Position numbers and translations under genes: made by a program. 33,419 nucleotides of DNA, from contig JASHRM010000189.1 in the NCBI GenBank assembly GCA_030037315.1, forward strand, positions 1 through 33,419. Reading direction: 5' to 3'. Within the stretch, counting starts at the first letter, position 1. Each line of letters starts with the position of its first letter. This DNA comes from Candidatus Acidiferrales bacterium (GTDB lineage: Bacteria > Acidobacteriota > Terriglobia > Acidiferrales > UBA7541). Under the pieces are notes generated by a model. The model worked only from the letters and a program-made list of their open reading frames with translations, was not told the DNA's origin and searched no databases. Of the stretch, positions 8,141 to 15,074 are shown one piece after another.

Positions 8141-8836
8141 CTACTTGATGAAAAGAGCTTCGCGGACCTGGTCGCGCCCGACGAACGTTTTGGAGGAACG
8201 AAATTGGCTAAAAAGCGTAAGAAGTTCGCGATTCTGAAACACATGCGTGTGCACGGCAAGAGTAGGTGAAGAGAGAAGCTCGACATTCTGACTATCGACA
8301 ATCCGATAACGATGAAAGCGCTCGGCTGCGCGACTGTGAAACAGAGCAAGCAGCGCGCCACCCTGATGAAGCAAAGACGACAAGCGCGCCACGATGCGCG
8401 AGGCGACTTCCGGATCGAAATAATCGAGCAAGTCCCATGCAAGAACGCCGTGGAAACTTTGTTCGGCGTACTGAAGCGCGTTCTCGAGAAACTTGTCGGC
8501 TAGCGACGCAAGTGTAGGCCTGATGTATTCGCCATCGACGGGCAAAGCCGTAAGCCGCTCTTCCTCGCTGGTAAGGAAGTCCTTCCAGGTGCGCAGCAGA
8601 TCCTCGGTGGAAAGCCGATAGCCTTTGTCCACGAAGAAGCTGACGGTCGACTGCCAGACCGGCCCCAAATCCAGTATGCGGCCCTGCGGGACATCGCTTA
8701 CAAGCCACAGAAATTCCTTGAGGGAATTCGATATCCGGTAATTGCCGTCACTTGGCTTGGAAGCGGGCGCGGGGCCCGGTTTGGGGGCTGAATGGCTGGC
8801 GATCGCGGTCGCGCGGCTTTTGGGCGTCCAGTTCAT
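8141..8836 (-). CDS. methyltransferase-like protein downstream of bactofilin
   Basis: A 231-residue cytoplasmic protein with a Pro/Ala-rich first 25 residues, then a domain resembling class I SAM-dependent methyltransferases. GRILDLGPVWQSTVSFF is in the place of motif I, and FHGVLAWDLLDYFDPE resembles motif IV and its helix. The glycine-rich loop is degenerate (LDLGP instead of LDxGxG), so SAM binding is uncertain. The ATG lies 8 nt after the bactofilin stop with no clear Shine-Dalgarno, which suggests translation by reinitiation and a shared function. The substrate is unknown. Calling it a methyltransferase is moderately secure by fold pattern only. Confidence 0.7.
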   Translation of the reverse strand: MNWTPKSRATAIASHSAPKPGPAPASKPSDGNYRISNSLKEFLWLVSDVPQGRILDLGPVWQSTVSFFVDKGYRLSTEDLLRTWKDFLTSEEERLTALPVDGEYIRPTLASLADKFLENALQYAEQSFHGVLAWDLLDYFDPEVASRIVARLSSLLHQGGALLALFHSRAAERFHRYRIVDSQNVELLSSPTLAVHTHVFQNRELLTLFSQFRSSKTFVGRDQVREALFIK

Positions 8837-8844
8837 TCGTAAAT

Positions 8845-9432
8845 TTATTCTGTCTGCGAAACAGTGGCGAGAGCCTGCACTTCCTCAGAGCTGGAAGTGG
8901 ATCCGGGCTTCGCCGATTCCCGCGTGTTGACCGCGGTGGTTTCGGCTTTGCCACGCAGCCGTGCGCCATCCTGGATCGCGAGCCGAGGTGCGCGGACATT
9001 GCCGGAGACGCGGCTCGAGGCTCCAAGCTGGAGCCGTTCGGTGGCCTTCAGGCTGCCCTGCACGGTCCCGTCAACAACGATTTCCCGGGCGTCAATCTCT
9101 GCTTCCACGCGGCCCTGCGGGCCGACCGTCACGCGAGCACTGGTCACGTGAATTTTGCCCTGCACCGACCCGTCAATGTAGAGATCGGAATTTCCCAGAA
9201 TCTCTCCATGAATTTTCAAGCCAGCGCCGATTCTCGACGCATTTCCGGCAAGAGTGTGCGCCACAGATGACGTGGACACCGCTACAGCTGGCGCAGAAGC
9301 CGCTTTTGGTTCAGGCGCCGGCGGGGCGGGCGCAACAGCAGGCTGCTGAACTTCGGCTGTCTTTGTCGAGTTATACGTCGGCGAAGGTGATACGTCTGAA
9401 GATGGCTTTGCCTCAGCGGGTTTACGCCACAT
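8845..9432 (-). CDS. bactofilin (polymer-forming cytoskeletal protein)
   Basis: A 195-residue protein with a Pro/Ala-rich flexible N-terminus (residues 1-60), the bactofilin/DUF583 beta-helix core (about 62-165) and a polar tail. The core shows the usual repeating rungs: IHGEILGNSDLYIDGSVQG, then VTVGPQGRVEAEIDA, IVVDGTVQGSL and SSRVSGNVRAPRLAIQDGA. Bactofilins polymerise without nucleotide on the inner membrane and organise cell-wall or polarity factors. GAGGGG precedes the ATG by about 5 nt. A near-consensus promoter lies at 9494-9522, inside the end of the upstream gene. The methyltransferase-like gene follows 8 nt downstream. Confidence 0.93.
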   Translation of the reverse strand: MWRKPAEAKPSSDVSPSPTYNSTKTAEVQQPAVAPAPPAPEPKAASAPAVAVSTSSVAHTLAGNASRIGAGLKIHGEILGNSDLYIDGSVQGKIHVTSARVTVGPQGRVEAEIDAREIVVDGTVQGSLKATERLQLGASSRVSGNVRAPRLAIQDGARLRGKAETTAVNTRESAKPGSTSSSEEVQALATVSQTE

Positions 9433-9493
9433 GGGACCCCCTCAAAGTTGGACGATGCCGTGCTGGGCGGGATGCATCCTACACGGTGAGAAA

Positions 9494-9522
9494 ACTATAG
9501 TACAGGGGAAAAGTGGTGTAAA
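9494..9522 (-). promoter_or_regulatory. sigma70-type promoter for the bactofilin operon
   Basis: TTTACA (9517-9522) and TATAGT (9494-9499) on the minus strand are spaced by exactly 17 nt and each matches 5/6 consensus bases. It overlaps the last codons of the DUF218 gene and gives a leader of about 55 nt before the bactofilin ATG. Confidence 0.6.
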
Positions 9523-10244
9523 CGGAACACTGTCCCGATACGGTACAAAGCGTCAACCGCCAGGGCCCAGGCTAAAGTCGCCTCTTCTGTTCGCACATCG
9601 TCGTGGCGCGATTCCCAGATTGCTACGAGCATGCCGACAAACTCGTGCCCGAAAATCTTCCAGCCAGTTCGCGTGCGCCACCAATCGTTCGGGTCGTATT
9701 CGGAATCGGGCGCGGAGATCACTCGCAGAATGGTGCCCGAGGGAAAAGTACGCTCCGCGAGATAGCGCGAGCGGCGCGTGTGATAGTTCGACGTAACGAG
9801 CAATATCCGTTTCCAGCTGCGGGACTGTATCAGCTGACCTATTGCAATCGTTTCGTCGCGAGTATTCTCGGCATGGTGCGCGAATAGGACGATTGCGCTT
9901 TGCGGCACACCGCGATCCATCAGGTCGTGTTGCTCCAAGTCGGCGATGCTTGCATAGGGCCGCAAGTATCTGCCGCTGGCAATGATTCGAGGAGCCCAAC
10001 CGGCCTTGAAAAGCTGTGCAGCGCGTGCGGCGCGGTCTGCGTCGAAATTATCGTCGCCGAGCATTGCAATTGCATCGCATCGCTGCGGCGCTTCATCGAC
10101 GATCCAGAACCCGCCGGCGATTCTCAGAAGAGGATGGCGGATCAGGTAGATGAAAAGACAGAAACATATCAGCGCGAGCAAAAATAGCAGGCGAAAGATT
10201 ATGCCGCCGCGCTGATGTCTGGCCCGAGAAGTGCGCCTCAACAT
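9495..10244 (-). CDS. YdcF/SanA-like DUF218 membrane-anchored protein
   Basis: A 249-residue protein with one N-terminal transmembrane helix (about residues 14-38) and a DUF218 domain after it. Domain features: the opening strand CDAIAMLGDD, the helix RAARAAQLFKAGWAP followed by IIASGR, and LLVTSNYHTRRSRYLAE with the conserved S-x-x-H. E. coli relatives (SanA, ElyC, YdcF) are involved in envelope integrity; ElyC affects the lipid carrier used for peptidoglycan and ECA. The start codon overlaps the galT stop (ATGTTGA, 7 nt of coding overlap), so the two genes are translationally coupled. The exact reaction is unknown. Confidence 0.85.
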   Translation of the reverse strand: MLRRTSRARHQRGGIIFRLLFLLALICFCLFIYLIRHPLLRIAGGFWIVDEAPQRCDAIAMLGDDNFDADRAARAAQLFKAGWAPRIIASGRYLRPYASIADLEQHDLMDRGVPQSAIVLFAHHAENTRDETIAIGQLIQSRSWKRILLVTSNYHTRRSRYLAERTFPSGTILRVISAPDSEYDPNDWWRTRTGWKIFGHEFVGMLVAIWESRHDDVRTEEATLAWALAVDALYRIGTVFRLHHFSPVL

Positions 10245-11212
10245 CTAGACGCATCCAACCGGCGCAATTGATCGGCTGCTTCTTCCGGAACGCGAGCGTT
10301 GAAATAGACTTCTTCAATGCTGTGAGATTTGGTGCGTTGCTCGATAATGGGCAAGATTTCGATGTGCCAGTGATAGTCGCCGGCGATCGTGGCCCAATAA
10401 TCGCTGAGCTCTCCCTTGGTCTGCAACGTATTTGGCGCCGTGTGCAAGGCTACGTGATAACCCGCAGCGATCTGCGAAATGCGCCTTAGGCTGCGGCCGA
10501 GCAGGCTGGCCAATTGGCGCCGATTTCCTCGATCGGCTTCAAATTGATGGTGGTGGCTTTTCGGAATGAGCCAGACTTCGTAAGCAACGCGCGAGGCGTA
10601 GGGACAGAAGGCATAGTAATCGCCGGCACTATCGATGACCCGTTTCTTCTGGCGAATCTCCTGGCGAAGCATATCGCAGAAAACACATCGCTCCCGCTCG
10701 CGATACCATTCGCGGGCTGCGCGAAGCTCGTACAAGATCCGCCGGGGGACAAAGGTGGTTGCAGTCAGCTCCGAATGGGCGTGGAAACATTCGCCGGAAG
10801 AGCCCGAAGATTGATTCTTGTGGACGGCCACGTATTTAAAACGAGCGTCGCGCTTCAAATCTGCAATTCGGATCGAGTAGGCCTCAAGAACCCGCTCGAT
10901 TTCGGCGTCATCTAGCTGTTCGAGTGAACGGTGATGCACGGGTGTCTCGACGATTATTTCGTGCGCGCCAATAGCCTTCATCCGGTCGAACATCCCATCG
11001 GCGCTGCGGGCAACCTCGCCTTCGATTCGATAAAACGCGCGTGAATGGGGATGCACACGAACCTGCCAATTCTCGCCGGGCGGCAGTTCCAGCAAGGTGG
11101 CAGCCTTGGGGTCTCCGGAAGTGAATCGGCAAGCCTCGGGCGATTCGGACTGGTTTTCCGGTTCGCCGACAACGACCCAAGTGCGAGTGACGGGGTCCTT
11201 ACGAAGTTCCAT
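10238..11212 (-). CDS. galT: galactose-1-phosphate uridylyltransferase family protein
   Basis: A 324-residue HIT-superfamily nucleotidyltransferase that would exchange UMP between UDP-glucose and galactose 1-phosphate (Leloir pathway). The nucleophile region is GECFHAHSEL: His144 matches the zinc-ligand His and His146 the nucleophile of the usual HPH. HWHIEILP near residue 290 and ERCVFCD (Cys176/Cys179) followed by FCPYASRVAYEVWLIPKSH are typical of non-enteric GalT proteins. The usual N-terminal CPFC zinc motif is degenerate (CRFT at 28-31). AGGAG precedes the ATG by 5-6 nt. No galK, galE or galM lies nearby, so a different sugar phosphate substrate, or an ADP-glucose phosphorylase-type reaction, is possible. 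Confidence 0.85.
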   Translation of the reverse strand: MELRKDPVTRTWVVVGEPENQSESPEACRFTSGDPKAATLLELPPGENWQVRVHPHSRAFYRIEGEVARSADGMFDRMKAIGAHEIIVETPVHHRSLEQLDDAEIERVLEAYSIRIADLKRDARFKYVAVHKNQSSGSSGECFHAHSELTATTFVPRRILYELRAAREWYRERERCVFCDMLRQEIRQKKRVIDSAGDYYAFCPYASRVAYEVWLIPKSHHHQFEADRGNRRQLASLLGRSLRRISQIAAGYHVALHTAPNTLQTKGELSDYWATIAGDYHWHIEILPIIEQRTKSHSIEEVYFNARVPEEAADQLRRLDASRC

Positions 11213-11243
11213 GCGGCTCCTGTTTCTAGGGCGAGTCCGACAT

Positions 11244-11249
11244 CTTATA
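11244..11249 (-). promoter_or_regulatory. possible -10 box for galT
   Basis: TATAAG on the minus strand (5/6 to consensus) would start transcription about 25 nt before the galT ATG. No convincing -35 is visible. Confidence 0.3.
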
Positions 11250-11391
11250 CCGAACTTCGCTCGATGCAGCGCTTCTGAAAGATTCTGTGTGCTATTTGTG
11301 ATTCGCTCTGGCGCAAGTGTGTTCTACACTGCGCTCCGATTCGACCGGTCCGTGCGCGAAAAATTGCGCCCGAGCATGAGTTGAGAATTCG

Positions 11392-12729
11392 ATGGCGACC
11401 TTCGTGAGCCTACAAGAGCGGAAGCACGCAGGCATCCGCAAGATGACGGTGATCCCGATGATCGCCGCGACGTATTTCATGGTCGCGGGCGGACCTTATG
11501 GCCTGGAAGGCATTGTCCAAAAAACGGGCTACAGCGCCACACTTTTGATCCTGCTCATCACGCCGTTGCTCTGGAGCGTGCCGACCGCGCTGATGGTCAG
11601 TGAATTGGCGACGGCAATACCGGAAGAAGGCGGCTTCTACATATGGGTGCGGCGAGGCTTGGGCCCCTTCATGGGATACCAGGAGACGTGGCTCACACTG
11701 GCCGGCAGCGTTTTTGAAATGGCGCTGTACCCAAATTTGTTCGTCGATTATATCGGGCAACTCGCGCCCTCACTGGTTGCGGGACATCGAGGCTTGGCGA
11801 TCGGCTTCGCCATGATCGCCGTCTGCACAGCGTGGAATATTTTTGGCGCGGACGCGGTTGGGGATGGCTCGGTGGTGCTGAATGTTGCGCTCCTTGTGCC
11901 GTTCGCGGTTTTGATCGTAGTGGCCACGATGCATGCGCATGCGGCTGGACGTGTCGTTGCGTTGCAGCATCCGGATCTGCTCGGCGGAATTTTGATTGCG
12001 ATGTGGAATTACATGGGCTGGGACAATCTTTCGACGATCGCCGGGGAAGTTGATATGCCTCAGCGCACTTATCCTCGGGCGATGTTCGGAGCACTCGTGC
12101 TGGTGATCGTGACGTATTTACTGCCGGTCGCGGCCGTAGCTCGCACGGGAATCGATCCGAATCAGTGGACTACCGGCGGATGGGTCGATGTAGGGCGGCT
12201 CGTGGGCGGCGAAGCTTTGGCAGTTGGTATTTCGATCGCGGGAGTGATTGGCGCAATTGGATCATTTGGGGCGCTTATGATGTCCTTCACACGACTACCC
12301 GTTGCAATGGCGAAAGACGGTTATTTGCCGAAGATTTTTATGCGCGAAAATCGGCGGCTGAAAACTCCGTGGGTGGCGATTGTTGCGTGCGCCATTTTTT
12401 GGGCGGCGTGTTACCCCCTGGGATTTGAAAGAAGCTTGATTCTGGATGTTTTGCTGACCGGGTTGAGCATTCTCCTCGAATTCTGGGCCTTGTTCGCGCT
12501 TCGCATGCGCGAGCCGAACCTTGCGCGCCCCTATCGAGTGCCGGGAGGAACATTCGGCACGTTTCTGATCGGGCTTCCTCCGCTTGCGCTGATCATCGCG
12601 GCGCTCGTACGGAATAGCAGAGAAGCCGTTGGGGCCACAAATGAGCTGGTAATTGGCGCTGCGGTCATCGCAGCGGGCGCCTTGATCTACTTACTGAGCC
12701 GCGCTTTCCGCAAAAACCTGATTGCCTGA
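11392..12729 (+). CDS. APC-superfamily amino acid/polyamine permease
   Basis: A 445-residue inner-membrane transporter with about 12 hydrophobic helices. The first helix carries the unwound glycine motif GGPYGLEG (33-40), characteristic of APC transporters, notably the polyamine/amino acid group related to plant PUT proteins. Other family motifs are VSELATAIPEEGGFYIWVRRG and GWDNLSTIAGEV. MSFTRLPVAMAKDGYLP is the helix 8-9 loop motif. The substrate cannot be fixed. The ATG at 11392 has only a weak GAG upstream. It is divergent from galT and alone on its strand until the DUF4139 gene 138 nt downstream. Confidence 0.9.
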   Translation: MATFVSLQERKHAGIRKMTVIPMIAATYFMVAGGPYGLEGIVQKTGYSATLLILLITPLLWSVPTALMVSELATAIPEEGGFYIWVRRGLGPFMGYQETWLTLAGSVFEMALYPNLFVDYIGQLAPSLVAGHRGLAIGFAMIAVCTAWNIFGADAVGDGSVVLNVALLVPFAVLIVVATMHAHAAGRVVALQHPDLLGGILIAMWNYMGWDNLSTIAGEVDMPQRTYPRAMFGALVLVIVTYLLPVAAVARTGIDPNQWTTGGWVDVGRLVGGEALAVGISIAGVIGAIGSFGALMMSFTRLPVAMAKDGYLPKIFMRENRRLKTPWVAIVACAIFWAACYPLGFERSLILDVLLTGLSILLEFWALFALRMREPNLARPYRVPGGTFGTFLIGLPPLALIIAALVRNSREAVGATNELVIGAAVIAAGALIYLLSRAFRKNLIA

Positions 12730-12867
12730 CGGTTCTTGTCCAGTCCCACGAGATCCTGAGTGGCAGGATTTTCCTCAAATAGCCTGCAAGAACGAGACGC
12801 CATTTCGTTCTAGGTGTGAAGGATATCGCGCGGTGTCTAAAGCTGCGCCTTTCCTCGGAGAAGAACA

Positions 12868-14442
12868 ATGAAACCTGGCAAGTTCACAATCGCAGCAATC
12901 GCAATCATAGTGTCGGTGTCAGCCGGTCGTCTTGCAGTCGCGCACTCAAGCAATTCGGCGGTTCCAGTGCAAGATACAAACTCAGGTAATCCGCCCACAC
13001 TGACGATTTACAACCAGAAATTCGCGGTAGTTCGGCAGAACTTGCCGCTGGACCTTCGCACTGGCACGAATCACATCGAAGTTTCGGATATCAGCGGACA
13101 TCTCGAACCGGATTCCGTGATCCTGCGTTCGCTGGATGCCGGCCGGCGTTTGCAAATTCTCGAACAGAACTACCGCAACGATCCGGTCACTCAGCAACTC
13201 TTACTCTCGCTCTACGAGGGGAAGACGATCGATTTCATGGTCGCCGACGCCAGCGGCGTTCCGCGCTTCGTGAAGGCGAAAATCATTCGCAGCGGATACG
13301 TGCCGCATTCGGCGCTGGCTTACTCCGAATACGGCCCACAGTATTACCAGGCACAATATTCTGCAATCGGCGCCGGTGCCGACCAGCCGATCATCGAGGT
13401 AGATGGCAGGCTGCAATTCTCGCTTCCCGGCCAGCCCGTGTTTCCAGCTCTTGGAGATGATACGGTGCTGAAGCCGACCCTTACGTGGGAATTGCAGACG
13501 GATAAAGGCGGGGCGCTGCCTGCCGAACTGAGTTACGTGACACAGGGAATGACGTGGGAGGCGAGCTACAACGTCGTGGCGCCTGCCAAAGGCAATGAGC
13601 TTGAGTTGGTCGGCTGGGTCACGTTGGACAATCAAAGCGGCAAATCCTACCGCGACGCCCGGATCAAGTTAATGGCCGGCGACGTGAACAGGATTCAGCC
13701 CAACGCAGGCCCCTACGCGGTGAAGGCGCTCGTGGATGCGAGGGATCAAGAGGCGTCCATGGCGCCGCCAGTAACCGAGCGAAACTTTGATGAATATCAT
13801 TTGTACACGCTCGAGCATCCCACCACGCTGCTGGACCGGGAAACGAAGCAGGTTGAGTTCGTCCGCTCGGCGGGAATTCAGTCGAAAACCGTGTACGTTT
13901 ACGACGGAATGCAGATCGAGCCCGCGTATCAAAACTGGAGCATGGAAAACATCCGGCAACAGGACAATTTTGGATTGCAGTCGAATCCGAAAGTGTGGGT
14001 CATGCGGGAATTCCAAAATACCAGCGCAAATCACCTGGGCATTCCCTTGCCGCGCGGACGCATCCGTTTTTATCGCCGTGACGACGATGGCCAGTTGGAA
14101 TTTACCGGCGAGAATGCCCTCGATCACACTCCGACAAACGAGACCATTCGCCTCTATACCGGCAATGCGTTCGATCTGGCCGGGGAACGCCGCCGCACGG
14201 ATTACCGAATCGATGCGCGGCAGCGCTGGATCGACGAATCATTCGAAATCAAAGTGCGAAACCATAAGGATGCGCCAGCGGAGGTGCGTGTAGTGGAGCA
14301 TCTTTATCGCAGCGCGAATTGGGAGATTCGTGCTAATTCCGATCCCTACGAAAAGAGCGACAGCCAGACGATTCAGTTTACGGTGAACGTTCCAGCGAAC
14401 GGCGAGCGGACGATCAACTACCAGGTGCACTACTCGTGGTAA
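12868..14442 (+). CDS. exported DUF4139 domain protein
   Basis: A 524-residue protein with a cleavable-type signal peptide (MKPGKFTIAAIAIIVSVSAG, cleavage probably after AVAH). The N-terminal domain opens with TIYNQKFAVVRQNLPLDL and HIEVSDISGHLEPDSVIL, a beta-rich pattern shared by DUF4139/mucoidy-inhibitor-like proteins. The second half contains GMTWEASYNVV, VTLDNQSGKSYRDARIKLMAG and the C-terminal beta-sandwich ending TVNVPANGERTINYQVHYSW, typical of DUF4139. GGAG lies 8 nt before the ATG. Function is unknown; periplasmic or surface location is inferred from the signal peptide. Confidence 0.85.
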   Translation: MKPGKFTIAAIAIIVSVSAGRLAVAHSSNSAVPVQDTNSGNPPTLTIYNQKFAVVRQNLPLDLRTGTNHIEVSDISGHLEPDSVILRSLDAGRRLQILEQNYRNDPVTQQLLLSLYEGKTIDFMVADASGVPRFVKAKIIRSGYVPHSALAYSEYGPQYYQAQYSAIGAGADQPIIEVDGRLQFSLPGQPVFPALGDDTVLKPTLTWELQTDKGGALPAELSYVTQGMTWEASYNVVAPAKGNELELVGWVTLDNQSGKSYRDARIKLMAGDVNRIQPNAGPYAVKALVDARDQEASMAPPVTERNFDEYHLYTLEHPTTLLDRETKQVEFVRSAGIQSKTVYVYDGMQIEPAYQNWSMENIRQQDNFGLQSNPKVWVMREFQNTSANHLGIPLPRGRIRFYRRDDDGQLEFTGENALDHTPTNETIRLYTGNAFDLAGERRRTDYRIDARQRWIDESFEIKVRNHKDAPAEVRVVEHLYRSANWEIRANSDPYEKSDSQTIQFTVNVPANGERTINYQVHYSW

Positions 14443-14530
14443 ATGGCGACGATGCTCGGATGAGGTCGAAAATCCGCGTCTTATTGGCCCCGGGGTTGCC
14501 GGCGGGCCCTGCGGCCGGCTTATGAGTAGG

Positions 14531-14589
14531 TCCGCCGCGCCCGGTGAATCGTATGATTGCTGCCGCGGCGGATAGACGCGCAAACGCGT
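14531..14589 (+). other. two consecutive hairpins upstream of tadA
   Basis: TCCGCCGCG (14531-14539) pairs perfectly with CGCGGCGGA (14564-14572), and inside it AATC/GATT form a small inner stem. A second hairpin, ACGCG/CGCGT (14576-14580 and 14585-14589), follows immediately. They occupy the gap between the DUF4139 gene and tadA, ending 19 nt before the tadA ATG. There is no T run, so a classical terminator is not supported; a leader structure or a rho-independent-like stop is possible. Confidence 0.4.
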
Positions 14590-14608
14590 GGTATTCTGCC
14601 GCTGAAAG

Positions 14609-15067
14609 ATGCAAGCCACTATCGCCGATCTCGAATTCATGCGTGTTGCGCTGACCGAAGCGCAACACGCCGCCCAGCGAGGCGAAGTTCCCGTGGGCGC
14701 GGTGGTGGTAGCAGATGGACGCGTTGTGGCGCGAGCGTCAAACCGCACGATTGCAGATTGCGATCCAACCGCGCACGCCGAAATTCTGGTGATTCGCGAT
14801 GCGGCAAAGATCTGCGGCAATCACCGAGTACTCGGAGCGACGCTGTATGTAACGATCGAGCCTTGCGCCATGTGCGCGGGGGCGACGGTACAGGCGCGAA
14901 TTGGCCGGCTGGTTTATGGCGCCGATGATCCAAAGGGCGGCGCCGTGAAATCCTGCTTTTCGATTTTCGAGCATCCTCAGATCAATCACCGGCTCGAAAT
15001 CATAAGCGGGGTGCTGGCGGAAGAGTCTGTGGCCTTGCTGCGGGATTTTTTTGCCGCTCGGCGCTGA
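14609..15067 (+). CDS. tadA: tRNA-specific adenosine deaminase
   Basis: A 152-residue cytidine-deaminase-fold enzyme that converts A34 of tRNA-Arg(ACG) to inosine. The zinc site is complete: HAE at 56-58 (His56, catalytic Glu58) and PCAMC at 85-89 (Cys86, Cys89). EVPVGAVVV and NHRVLGATLYVTIEPC are family signatures; FSIFEHPQINHRLEI near the C-terminus matches the TadA tRNA-binding tail. Length is normal. The start region has only a weak ribosome site (GAAAG); an ATG at codon 11 is an alternative. It converges on the MscS gene with 7 nt between stops. Confidence 0.95.
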   Translation: MQATIADLEFMRVALTEAQHAAQRGEVPVGAVVVADGRVVARASNRTIADCDPTAHAEILVIRDAAKICGNHRVLGATLYVTIEPCAMCAGATVQARIGRLVYGADDPKGGAVKSCFSIFEHPQINHRLEIISGVLAEESVALLRDFFAARR

Positions 15068-15074
15068 CCTGGCG

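Noticed and set aside
12732-12793. GTTCTTG/CAAGAAC inverted repeat after the APC permease gene
   Set aside because: 7-bp arms 48 nt apart without a T run; too weak to call a terminator.
14443-14608. Signal recognition particle RNA (ffs), often found near tadA
   Set aside because: The conserved GGTCAGGTCCGGAAGG-type core is absent; only GC-rich hairpins are seen.
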